Origin: Streptococcus orisratti DSM 15617
GTDB lineage: Bacteria > Bacillota > Bacilli > Lactobacillales > Streptococcaceae
Reading direction: 5' to 3'
DNA: 64,000 nucleotides
NCBI RefSeq assembly: GCF_000380105.1
Contig: NZ_KB904482.1
Span: 178-64,177 of the forward strand
Of the stretch, positions 38,474 through 46,630 are shown piece by piece (within the stretch, counting starts at the first letter, position 1; each line of letters opens with the position of its first letter). A program made the translations under genes and the position numbers. The notes below the pieces were generated by a model that saw nothing but the letters and a program-made list of their open reading frames with translations, did no database searches and was not told the origin of the DNA.

Positions 38474-38944
38474 ATGAAAAAATTAACACCAGTAAAGCAA
38501 TATTTACTGGGCTTTAGCTTTGTCTTTATCGCTCTTCTGATTGCAACAGTTGTCATGTTTTATTCAGCCATAAAACCTCGTAAAGATGCGGAGAGAGAGG
38601 CTGTCAGCGTAGCTCAAAATTATGCTAAGTTGACTAAGGTAACCTCTGTCGATGTTTACAATGGTAGCAGTGCTTATTATAGTGTCCATGGTAGTGATAC
38701 CAAAGGAAAGAGCAAGGTTGTTGTTATTTCCAAGAAAAATCAGAAAATTTATATTTTTGATTTGTCATCTGGCATTACCCAGAAACAAGCCAAAGCATCC
38801 GCTAAGAAAGAAGGTGCTAAGACAATCTCACGAGTGGTTTTTGGTCTTCGTGATGGAAAGCCGATTTGGGAAGTTAAGGCAGAAAATGGCTATTATCTTA
38901 TTGATTTTGAAACAGGTGAACTCGTTAAAAGGGAGGGTATATGA
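38474..38944 (+). CDS. YpmB-like membrane-anchored protein (DUF5590)
   Basis: A 156-residue protein with one N-terminal transmembrane helix (11-32) and an outside domain of two PepSY-like repeats (AVSVAQNYAKLTKV; KQAKASAKKEGAKTISRVVFGL, then PIWEVKAENGYYLIDFETGEL). The position between dinG and aspB matches ypmB in Bacillus. Function unknown. It overlaps aspB by four bases (ATGA). Confidence 0.75.
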   Translation: MKKLTPVKQYLLGFSFVFIALLIATVVMFYSAIKPRKDAEREAVSVAQNYAKLTKVTSVDVYNGSSAYYSVHGSDTKGKSKVVVISKKNQKIYIFDLSSGITQKQAKASAKKEGAKTISRVVFGLRDGKPIWEVKAENGYYLIDFETGELVKREGI

Positions 38945-40125
38945 CGAAACTATCAAACCGTGTTTTGGAAATGGAAGAAAGTGTGACCTTGGCAGCCAGT
39001 GCGCGTGCGAAAGCATTGAAAGCGCAAGGACGTGATATTTTATCTTTAACTCTGGGGGAGCCAGATTTTGTAACACCAAAAAACATCCAAGATGCTGCGA
39101 TTAAGTCAATTCAAAATGGACAGGCAAGTTTTTATACTGTAGCTTCAGGTCTACCAGAATTAAAAGATGCTATCGGAACCTACATGGAAAACTTTTATGG
39201 TTACACTGTTCCACGAAATCAAATAGTGGTAGGAACAGGGGCAAAATATATCTTGTATGCCTTGTTTGCCACAGTCTTAAATCCAGGTGATGAAGTCATT
39301 ATTCCAACTCCTTGCTGGGTTTCTTATGTTGATCAAGTGAAGATGGTTGATGGCGTACCTGTAACAGTCCAAACAAAGGAAGCCAATCATTTTAAGGCAA
39401 CAGTTGAACAATTAGAAAATGCACGAACTGATAAATCTAAGGTCCTTTTGCTCAATTCACCATCTAATCCGACAGGTATGATTTACAGCAGAGAAGAACT
39501 ACAGGCCATCGGTGACTGGGCTGTAAAACATGACATCCTTATTTTGGCTGATGATATTTACGGGCGTCTCGTTTATAATGGCAATGAATTTACAGCGATT
39601 TCAAGCTTGTCTGAGGCCATTCGGAAACAGACTATTGTTGTTAATGGGGTGTCCAAGACCTATGCTATGACCGGTTGGCGTGTTGGTTTTGCAGTTGGTG
39701 ATTCAGAAATTATCTCTGGCATGGCTAAAGTTATCAGCCAAACAACCTCAAATCTTACGGCTGTTTCACAGTATGCTGCCATTGAAGCTTTAACTGGTGA
39801 TCAATCGTCCATTGAAACCATGCGTCAAGCTTTTGAAGAACGCCTAAATACTATTTATCCTCTATTAGCTGAGATTCCTGGCTTTGAGGTGATTAAGCCA
39901 CAAGGTGCCTTTTACCTTTTCCCAAATGTCAAAAAAGCTATGGAGATGAAAGGTTATACAGACGTGACAGCATTTACGAATGCTATTTTAGAAGAAGCAG
40001 AAGTTGCCTTGGTAACAGGTGCAGGGTTTGGTGCCCCTGAGAATGTTCGTTTGAGCTATGCAACTGACCTTGATACCCTTAAAGAAGCTGTTCGCCGTAT
40101 TAAAGAGTTCATGGAAAAGAACTAG
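38941..40125 (+). CDS. aspB: Aspartate aminotransferase
   Basis: A 394-residue class I PLP aminotransferase interconverting aspartate and oxaloacetate. NSPSNPTGMIYS, LADDIYGRLVY and the PLP lysine in VVNGVSKTYAMTGWRVG are present; the C-terminal arginine motif NVRLSYAT is intact. Coupled to the upstream gene by ATGA overlap. Supplies aspartate for the downstream asparaginyl-tRNA synthetase branch. Confidence 0.92.
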   Translation: MTKLSNRVLEMEESVTLAASARAKALKAQGRDILSLTLGEPDFVTPKNIQDAAIKSIQNGQASFYTVASGLPELKDAIGTYMENFYGYTVPRNQIVVGTGAKYILYALFATVLNPGDEVIIPTPCWVSYVDQVKMVDGVPVTVQTKEANHFKATVEQLENARTDKSKVLLLNSPSNPTGMIYSREELQAIGDWAVKHDILILADDIYGRLVYNGNEFTAISSLSEAIRKQTIVVNGVSKTYAMTGWRVGFAVGDSEIISGMAKVISQTTSNLTAVSQYAAIEALTGDQSSIETMRQAFEERLNTIYPLLAEIPGFEVIKPQGAFYLFPNVKKAMEMKGYTDVTAFTNAILEEAEVALVTGAGFGAPENVRLSYATDLDTLKEAVRRIKEFMEKN

Positions 40126-40133
40126 GGTGTTTT

Positions 40134-40509
40134 ATGATTGACCACTTTAGCATTTGTTTTAAAAATCTACAGTCTCAACAGCCTTCTATCGAAAAACTCT
40201 AGAGCCACATGGTTATAAATTAAGATTCGACAATGAATATGCTGTTAGCTTTGGTTAGCTTAGAGGAAGTGCTCCTGCTGGAGATTTTTGGTTGGAGAGT
40301 GGTCAAGCAAATCCCCGTCACTTTGCTTTTAATACAAAGATGCATAAGAAGTTGAAACCTTTTACCATACAGGTTTAGCTGCTGGTGACAAAGATAATGG
40401 CGCTCCTTAGGAACGTCACCATTATCATGAGGGGATGACGCAGCTTTTATCATTGATCCAGACAGTAATAATATCGAGGCTGTTTGTCACAAAGAGGAAT
40501 ACAATTAGA
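40134..40509 (+). pseudogene. Decayed VOC (glyoxalase-fold) family gene
   Basis: ATGATTGACCACTTTAGC opens a typical VOC start (MIDHFSI). Fragments in several frames follow: PHGYKLRFDNEYAVSFG, SAPAGDFWLESGQANPRHFAFNTK, and at the end [23 protein letters not shown]. In-frame stops and frameshifts separate them, so no full protein can be made. It lies between aspB and asnS and probably still passes their transcript. Confidence 0.8.
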
Positions 40510-40525
40510 AAAGAGAAAAAAATTA

Positions 40526-41872
40526 ATGTCTAGAAAATTAGTAACGATTATTGATGTGCCTAAGCATGTAGGAGAAGAAGTGACTATTGGTGCTTGGGTT
40601 GCCAACAAATCTGGGAAAGGTAAGATCGCCTTTCTTCAACTCCGAGATGGCTCTGCTTTTTTCCAAGCAGTTGCTTTTAAACCAAATTTCCTTGAAAAAT
40701 TTGGTGAAGAAGAAGGAGCTGCTAAGTTTGATACCATCAAACGTTTGAGCCAAGAAACGTCTGTTTATGTGACTGGTATCGTCAAAGAAGACGAACGTTC
40801 AAAATTTGGTTATGAACTTGATGTGACTGATCTTGAAGTGATTGGCGAATCGGTTGATTACCCTATCACACCAAAAGAACACGGTACAGACTTCTTGATG
40901 GACAATCGTCATCTCTGGTTGCGTTCACGTAAGCAGGTTGCCATTCAGCAAGTTCGTAATGCGATTATCTATGCCACTTATGAATTTTTCGAGAAAAATG
41001 GCTTTATCAAGTTCGATAGCCCAATCCTTTCTGGAAATGCTGCTGAAGATTCAACAGAGCTTTTTGAAACAGATTATTTTGGAAGCCCAGCCTACCTCAG
41101 TCAATCAGGTCAGCTTTACCTAGAAGCTGGTGCTATGGCACTTGGTCGTGTCTTTGACTTTGGTCCTGTTTTCCGTGCGGAAAAATCTAAAACTCGCCGT
41201 CACTTGACAGAGTTCTGGATGATGGATGCCGAGTATTCCTTCCTCTCACATGAGGAGTCGCTTGATTTGCAAGAAGCATATGTTAAAGCTTTGATGCAAG
41301 GTGTTATCGACCGTGCTCCACAAGCACTTGAAACTCTTGAGCGTGATGTTGATGCTCTTAAACGCTACATTGCAGAGCCATTTAAGCGCGTGTCTTATGA
41401 TGATGCCATTAGCCTTCTTCAAGAGCATGAGGCAGATGAAGATACAGATTATGAACATTTGGAGTATGGGGATGACTTTGGATCACCTCATGAAACATGG
41501 ATTTCAAATTACTTTGGTGTCCCAACCTTTGTGGTTAACTATCCAGCAAGTTTCAAAGCTTTCTACATGAAACCAGTTCCTGGTAATCCAGAACGCGTGC
41601 TTTGTGCGGACCTTTTAGCCCCTGAAGGTTACGGTGAAATCATTGGTGGTTCTATGCGTGAGGATGATTATGATGCCCTTGTTGCTAAGATGGATGAGCT
41701 TGGTATGGACAAGTCAGAGTACGAGTTCTACCTTGACCTTCGTAAGTACGGATCAGTGCCACACGGCGGCTTTGGTATCGGAATCGAGCGAATGGTGACC
41801 TTTGTTGCTGGTACAAAACACATCCGCGAAGCCATCCCATTCCCACGTATGTTGCACCGCCTCAAACCTTAA
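40526..41872 (+). CDS. asnS: Asparaginyl-tRNA synthetase
   Basis: A 448-residue class IIb synthetase. The N-terminal OB fold ([24 protein letters not shown]) binds the anticodon. Motif 2 [23 protein letters not shown] and motif 3 GFGIGIERM are complete. Start 40526 chosen as it begins the family N-terminus ([11 protein letters not shown]). The ribosome site is weak (AAGAGAAAA). No T-box is seen. Follows aspB across the dead VOC gene. Confidence 0.95.
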   Translation: MSRKLVTIIDVPKHVGEEVTIGAWVANKSGKGKIAFLQLRDGSAFFQAVAFKPNFLEKFGEEEGAAKFDTIKRLSQETSVYVTGIVKEDERSKFGYELDVTDLEVIGESVDYPITPKEHGTDFLMDNRHLWLRSRKQVAIQQVRNAIIYATYEFFEKNGFIKFDSPILSGNAAEDSTELFETDYFGSPAYLSQSGQLYLEAGAMALGRVFDFGPVFRAEKSKTRRHLTEFWMMDAEYSFLSHEESLDLQEAYVKALMQGVIDRAPQALETLERDVDALKRYIAEPFKRVSYDDAISLLQEHEADEDTDYEHLEYGDDFGSPHETWISNYFGVPTFVVNYPASFKAFYMKPVPGNPERVLCADLLAPEGYGEIIGGSMREDDYDALVAKMDELGMDKSEYEFYLDLRKYGSVPHGGFGIGIERMVTFVAGTKHIREAIPFPRMLHRLKP

Positions 41873-41895
41873 CAGTCTGGTAAGACAGACAATAA

Positions 41896-41932
41896 TAAAA
41901 ATCCTTTGGTATTGAAACCAGAGGATTTTTTG
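41896..41932. terminator. Terminator shared by asnS and the convergent ECF gene
   Basis: AAAATCCTTTGGT (41898-41910) pairs with ACCAGAGGATTTT (41917-41929) around a six-base loop, with T run on the right and A run on the left. Confidence 0.8.
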
Positions 41933-41933
41933 A

Positions 41934-42482
41934 CTAATCAAGCAGACTAGGGGTATATTTTTTCAATGATTTGACAACTGCGATGACGATGATGAGGCTA
42001 AGTAGTCGGTCAATGTAGTCGGTACTTGCCTGTACCAAAACAAGGCTAGTTGTCATGTCAACCCCCATGCTGTGCAGAAATTGGGCAAGTAGGCTCGACC
42101 CGCTTGATGTGATTCCATGAAAAAGAATAACAGTGATGGCTGATGACACAATGGTTCCTGGTAGGGAAACGAGTAAGCTTTTCCAAATCAAGCTCGTAAC
42201 TTTGCTATTTTTCTTAACCAAAAAACCAGCAATGACAGCCACAATGATGGCAACTGGAGAAAAATAGAGGGAGAAGATATCCATCGTCATCCAGCTCAGC
42301 AAAGCGCTGATGATAGCAGCGGCAGCTCCAAGCCAAGGACCGAAGACAACTGCAACGAGTAGCGTGCCGATGGTGTCAAGGTAGAGGGGCAGGCGCAGGA
42401 AAAGCGCGATATTGGCTCCAACATAATTGATGGCAATGGCGATAGCCATAAAGGCAATCAGGCGGGCGTGTGATTTTTTCAT
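41934..42482 (-). CDS. ECF transporter S component, probably for a queuosine precursor
   Basis: A 182-residue membrane protein with about six hydrophobic segments and the S-component pattern (AIAIAINYVGANIALFLRLPLYLDTIGTLLVAVVFGPWLGAAAAIISALL). It binds a small substrate and works with shared EcfA/EcfT modules encoded elsewhere. Five bases after the nucleoside hydrolase and under the same preQ1-I riboswitch, so preQ1, queuine or queuosine is the likely substrate. That is inference from context. Confidence 0.75.
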   Translation of the reverse strand: MKKSHARLIAFMAIAIAINYVGANIALFLRLPLYLDTIGTLLVAVVFGPWLGAAAAIISALLSWMTMDIFSLYFSPVAIIVAVIAGFLVKKNSKVTSLIWKSLLVSLPGTIVSSAITVILFHGITSSGSSLLAQFLHSMGVDMTTSLVLVQASTDYIDRLLSLIIVIAVVKSLKKYTPSLLD

Positions 42483-42487
42483 GTATT

Positions 42488-43468
42488 TTATCCTAACTGT
42501 AAATTATTTAGGTCATGTGCGATGACCTCTTTTTGTGCATTGAGAATGACAGTTAGAAAATCCGTCCAGAATAAGTGGGTATTGACTGAGGTTAAAATGG
42601 TGCTATTACTAGGTTTGTGGTGGAAGTGATACTGATCAACCACGGTTTGGCCTATGGCAAGACCATCCGTTACGACATCAGTGTAGCTATCAAAACCAGT
42701 GCAAATATCGTCATTGATAAAATGGGCAATTGCTAAAGGATCATTGATGACACAACCAATGATATGCTCGTACTCCCAGTGAAAATCAAAGTAAAAGCGG
42801 GTAATTTTGGCAATGAAGTCAACTATTCTAGAATTGAGGTGGCTCATGTACTCTAGGTGATTAGGGGTTAGGACAATGCTGCGCGTGACATCAAGTCCTA
42901 CCATTTCCACCTGACGACCGAGCATTTGGAAAACTTGCTGGGCAGCATGGGGATCACACCAATAGTTGTATTCCGCAACAGGTGAACAGTTACCATGGGA
43001 TTTGAAGCTACCGCCCATACTGATGAAGCGGCTGCAGTGCTGACCCAAGTTTGGGTTACGCTCAATGGCCTTAGCGATATTTGTTAGTGGTCCAAGAGCA
43101 ATGATGGCCGTGTCTTGCTCACTAGCGAAATAGTCCGCTAAGAAAGCATCAGCTGATTGCTCCTGAACCCGATAACTAGTCTTAAGCTGGAAATCATTTT
43201 CTCCTAGACCATCCATGCCATGGGTGTCCTGTGCAGACACATAGTTACGAACTAGTGGTGTAGCTGCTCCCTTATAAACAGGTATGTCCAAGCGGTTCAG
43301 CAATTCCAAACTGACAAAGGCATTTTTGACACCAAGTTCAATAGGGCTATTGCCAGCCACAATGGTCACAGCCACCACCTCAAGCTCTGGGTGCTGCAAA
43401 GCATAGAGCAGAGCCAAAGTGTCATCAATGCCTGGATCGCAGTCAATGATAATTTTTTTCTTGGTCAT
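42488..43468 (-). CDS. Nucleoside hydrolase, candidate queuosine (QueK-like) hydrolase
   Basis: A 326-residue inosine/uridine-preferring nucleoside hydrolase family protein. The Ca2+-binding DCDPGIDDTLALLYAL motif is at the N-terminus, followed by TIVAGNSPIELGVKNA and ALGPLTNIAKAI; late acidic and histidine residues complete the pocket. It splits N-glycosidic bonds of nucleosides. The preQ1-I riboswitch upstream and the S component downstream point to queuosine salvage (release of the queuine base). Start 43468 chosen because GGAGAA lies eight bases upstream. Confidence 0.8.
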   Translation of the reverse strand: MTKKKIIIDCDPGIDDTLALLYALQHPELEVVAVTIVAGNSPIELGVKNAFVSLELLNRLDIPVYKGAATPLVRNYVSAQDTHGMDGLGENDFQLKTSYRVQEQSADAFLADYFASEQDTAIIALGPLTNIAKAIERNPNLGQHCSRFISMGGSFKSHGNCSPVAEYNYWCDPHAAQQVFQMLGRQVEMVGLDVTRSIVLTPNHLEYMSHLNSRIVDFIAKITRFYFDFHWEYEHIIGCVINDPLAIAHFINDDICTGFDSYTDVVTDGLAIGQTVVDQYHFHHKPSNSTILTSVNTHLFWTDFLTVILNAQKEVIAHDLNNLQLG

Positions 43469-43496
43469 TGTATTCTCCTTTCCTTTCAAATTAAAA

Positions 43497-43519
43497 GAGC
43501 CTTGTTAAAAACAAAGCTC
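43497..43519 (-). terminator. Leader terminator under the preQ1-I riboswitch
   Basis: Read leftward: GAGCTTTGTT, a TTT loop and AACAAGGCTC, followed by TTTT. It lies between the aptamer and the ribosome site, so it can serve as the expression platform. Confidence 0.7.
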
Positions 43520-43565
43520 CTCAAAAACGGCCTTACACGAGACCTTTTATGTTTTTTGCAGTCAC

Positions 43566-43598
43566 TTAGTTTTTTATTCTGGGAAGTTTTCGAACCAG
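43566..43598 (-). promoter_or_regulatory. preQ1-I riboswitch aptamer
   Basis: Leftward RNA: CUGG, UUCGAAAACUUC, CCAG, then AAUAAAAAACUAA. This has the small P1 hairpin with GGUUC in its loop and the conserved A-rich AAAAAACUAA tail that forms the H-type pseudoknot, essentially as in the Bacillus queC leader. It senses preQ1, the queuosine precursor, and should turn the operon off when preQ1 is plentiful. Confidence 0.85.
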
Positions 43599-43633
43599 TC
43601 CAGAAGCGAACTTCTGATTTATGCACGGTTATT

Positions 43634-43662
43634 ATTATAATACGGATTGGTAGATTTGTAAA
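43634..43662 (-). promoter_or_regulatory. Promoter of the preQ1-controlled operon
   Basis: Leftward TTTACA (43662-43657), a 17-base spacer and TATAAT (43639-43634). The start falls about 30 bases before the aptamer. Confidence 0.75.
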
Positions 43663-44034
43663 CTAAGCGTGAAAAAGAAGTGTCACCTTTCAAAAAATCC
43701 TACTCATATTGACTTCAACAGTGGGGAGGCATTAGAAAATTGGAAATGAAGATAAAAATCGAGGCTGGGACAAAAAGATTTTGATGTTTGAAATTCTTTA
43801 TCGCCCACTCTTCAAATTGATAAATTAGCTATAAAAAGCGAACAAGATAGAATTCTGAGTGTCAGAAAACTAATTTTGTTCGCTTTTTATAGTCTTTTAG
43901 TTTGCTTTTAGTACAAGGCAAGGAGCTGCAGGCAGTACTGGAGTACGGCAAGGCGAGTTAACGAAGTAATAAAAGATAAACTAGTTGACTATATATTTAG
44001 GATTGGACTTTTGTTCCAGCCTCGAAGTTAGCTT
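43663..44034. other. Gap occupied by a MITE-like repeat
   Basis: About 370 bases between the queuosine operon and the reverse dehydratase gene. Nearly all of it is the 263-bp repeat listed next. No gene is supported. Confidence 0.6.
43761..44023. repeat. MITE-like element with GAGGCTGGGACAAAA inverted ends
   Basis: Left end GAGGCTGGGACAAAA (43761-43775) and right end TTTTGTTCCAGCCTC (44009-44023) are inverted repeats with one mismatch. An internal hairpin ATAAAAAGCGAACAA / TTGTTCGCTTTTTAT lies at 43832-43891. No coding capacity. Elements with this end sequence are common between streptococcal genes. Confidence 0.75.
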
Positions 44035-46620
44035 TTATGCTTGAGTTTTGTTCATTTTCTTAGCAGTAGTCATCATGAGACGAATACGATTGAGTTGGTT
44101 GACTTCTGATGATCCTGGATCGTAATCGATTGGAGCGATGTTTGCGCCCTTGTATTGACGGCGCAATTCTTTGACCATCCCTTTTCCGACGATATGGTTA
44201 GGCAGGCAACCAAATGGTTGTAGGCAGACGATGTTCTTGACATCGTTATTGAGCAGTTCAATCATTTCACCGGTCAGGAACCAACCTTCACCAGTGTGGT
44301 TACCAATTGAGATAATCTTAGAAGCACCTTCTGCGATGTCATAAATAGACTCAATACCTTCAAAGCGTTCAGATTTTTCTAAAGCCTTGTTCATTGGTTT
44401 TTCAAGGAGCTTGATGACATCAATACCTAGTTTGGCAAAGCGGCGAGCCTTTTGACTCATGTTAAGTTCGTCAGCTTTCCAGATTTGGTTAAAGAGTGAG
44501 TAATTCATAAATCCAATTAGGTCAGGGACAACAGCTTCGCCTCCTTCACGTTCGATAATCCCCACGATATCATTGTTAGCCGTTGGGGCGTATTTGACGA
44601 GGATTTCACCGACGACACCAACCCGCGGTTTGCTGTCAAAGTCGATAGTTTCAAGAGTGTCAAATTCTTTAATAATACGTTTCATGTTGCGGTTGAACTC
44701 AAAGTATGAGCCTGTCTTGATGTTGTGTTTGGCGGTGCTCAGCCATTTATCATAAAGGGCATTGGCAGAGCCAGGGACAGCCTCGTAAGGGCGGACACGG
44801 TAAAGGACACGCTCAAAGAGGTCACCATAGAGGACGCTGATGAGTAGGCGCTTAACAAAGGGAAGGGTGAGGTTCCAACCTGGAGTTTCCTCAGTCCCTT
44901 GGTTACCCATAGAGATGGAAACAACGGGAATTTGTGGGAAGCCAGCATCTTTAAGCCCTTTGCGAAGGAGTGGGATATAGTTGGTAGCACGACAGCCACC
45001 ACCAGTTTGCGTCATCATGACACTGGTATTGTCAAGGTCGTACTTGCCAGATTGAAGGGCTTCAAGGATTTGTCCGATAGAGATGATAGCAGGATAGCAG
45101 GCATCGTTGTGGACAAATTTGAGGCCGACCTCAACGGCTTGACGATCCATTGCTGGCAGAATTACGACATTGTAACCGGCTTGCTTGAAGGCTTCTTCGA
45201 TAAGACCGTTTTGGTGGATAGGCGAGAGCATTGGCATAAGCAGCGTGTGGGTCTTCTTCATTTCCTTAGTGAAGGCTGGCTCTGGCTTGTGTTCTTCCTC
45301 CTCTAGTTTTTTTGAAAATTGCGGAGCTTGATTGAAGATGTGGTCTAGGTTGCCTTTTTTCAACTTGGCATCTCGTTCTTCCACGGCAGCCTTGAGCGAA
45401 CGTAGGCGAATGCGGATGGCCCCCATATTGCTGCCTTCATCAATTTTTAAGACAGTATAGAGTTTGTTGTGACCACGCATGATTTCTTCAACTTGATCAG
45501 TGGTAACGGCATCCAATCCGCAGCCGAAACTGTTAAGTTGAACCAATTCCAGATTAGGATTTTTTGCAACAACTCTAGCTGCTGCATAAAGACGCGAATG
45601 ATAGACCCATTGATTGACAACACGCAAGCCATTGACTTCCTCTAAGCCTGAGACCATGTCTTCGGTAAGCACATGAAAGCCCTCTTGGGTGATGATGTTG
45701 GCAATTCCATGATTGATTTCAGGGTCGAGGTGATAAGGGCGGCCAGATAGGACAATGGCTTTTTCGTTTTTCATGGCAAGACTGGTTAGCAATTCGTCTG
45801 CTTTATCTTGAAGGTCTTTTTTGAAGTCATCAAGAGCCTTATAACCATTATTAACAGCTGTACGAATTTGTTCGATGGTGATGTCCTTGTAGGTGGCAAA
45901 AGCTTTTGATAAAGAATGCACCAAGGTTTCAGGGTCAGCCAGATTGACGAAAGGATGGTAGAAAGTCACTTCACCATCACGGATAGGATCCATATTCTTT
46001 TCAATAACTTCTGGATAGCCTTGAACAATAGGGCAATTATAGTGGTTAGGGGCCTTGCTATTTTCGATGCGTTCGTAGATAACACTAGGATAAAAGATGG
46101 CATCTACTTGCTTGTCAATCAAGGCTTGGATGTGACCGTGAACCAGCTTAGCAGGGTAGCAGACTGTATCAGATGGGATGGTCTCAATTCCTTTTTCGAA
46201 TAAAGTTTTGTCTGATTTGGGTGAAATCTGTACACGAAAGCCAAGGTCAGTCAGGATAGTATGCCAAAGTGGATAGTTTTCATACATGTTCAGCACACGT
46301 GGAATACCAATTGTGCCATGAACTGCGTCACGTTTTGATAAGGTTTTGAATTTAAAGAGTTTCTTGTATTTGTAATCAACGAGATTTTCTTTGGCATTGC
46401 TACGGTCAAATTTGATTTTGGTGACTTTTTCAGCACCGCGTTCGCAGCGGTTTCCTGTAACGAATTTTGAACCATCAGGAAAAATGGTGACTGTTAGTGC
46501 ACAGTTGTTTTCGCAGAGACCGCAGCGGGTGAATTCTTTCTCAGATGTGAAGCTATCTAGTTCGTCCAAGCCCATCAGGCTAGAACCAGCTCTGCTATTT
46601 TTAAATTTATCTTCAACCAT
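44035..46620 (-). CDS. 2-hydroxyacyl-CoA dehydratase-like protein (DUF2229/DUF2848-type activase partner)
   Basis: An 861-residue cytoplasmic protein. A cysteine cluster near the N-terminus (RCGLCENNCALTV, GNRCERG) and others (DTVCYPAKLVHGH, NDACYPAIISIGQ, QTGGGCRATNYI, CLQPFGCLPNHI) suggest iron-sulphur clusters. The DUF2229 and HgdB-like folds are seen in many anaerobes. In streptococci the role is unknown. It lies 10 bases behind the activase, with its own AAGGAG, so they form one operon. In many genomes the two are fused into one long polypeptide. Confidence 0.75.
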   Translation of the reverse strand: MVEDKFKNSRAGSSLMGLDELDSFTSEKEFTRCGLCENNCALTVTIFPDGSKFVTGNRCERGAEKVTKIKFDRSNAKENLVDYKYKKLFKFKTLSKRDAVHGTIGIPRVLNMYENYPLWHTILTDLGFRVQISPKSDKTLFEKGIETIPSDTVCYPAKLVHGHIQALIDKQVDAIFYPSVIYERIENSKAPNHYNCPIVQGYPEVIEKNMDPIRDGEVTFYHPFVNLADPETLVHSLSKAFATYKDITIEQIRTAVNNGYKALDDFKKDLQDKADELLTSLAMKNEKAIVLSGRPYHLDPEINHGIANIITQEGFHVLTEDMVSGLEEVNGLRVVNQWVYHSRLYAAARVVAKNPNLELVQLNSFGCGLDAVTTDQVEEIMRGHNKLYTVLKIDEGSNMGAIRIRLRSLKAAVEERDAKLKKGNLDHIFNQAPQFSKKLEEEEHKPEPAFTKEMKKTHTLLMPMLSPIHQNGLIEEAFKQAGYNVVILPAMDRQAVEVGLKFVHNDACYPAIISIGQILEALQSGKYDLDNTSVMMTQTGGGCRATNYIPLLRKGLKDAGFPQIPVVSISMGNQGTEETPGWNLTLPFVKRLLISVLYGDLFERVLYRVRPYEAVPGSANALYDKWLSTAKHNIKTGSYFEFNRNMKRIIKEFDTLETIDFDSKPRVGVVGEILVKYAPTANNDIVGIIEREGGEAVVPDLIGFMNYSLFNQIWKADELNMSQKARRFAKLGIDVIKLLEKPMNKALEKSERFEGIESIYDIAEGASKIISIGNHTGEGWFLTGEMIELLNNDVKNIVCLQPFGCLPNHIVGKGMVKELRRQYKGANIAPIDYDPGSSEVNQLNRIRLMMTTAKKMNKTQA

Positions 46621-46630
46621 TTAATTCTCC

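Noticed and set aside
40126-40525. T-box leader for asnS
   Set aside because: No T-box core sequence or terminator; the gap is a decayed VOC gene inside an operon.
43663-44034. CRISPR array or IS element
   Set aside because: Only one unit with inverted ends and no repeated spacers or transposase; a MITE-like repeat fits.
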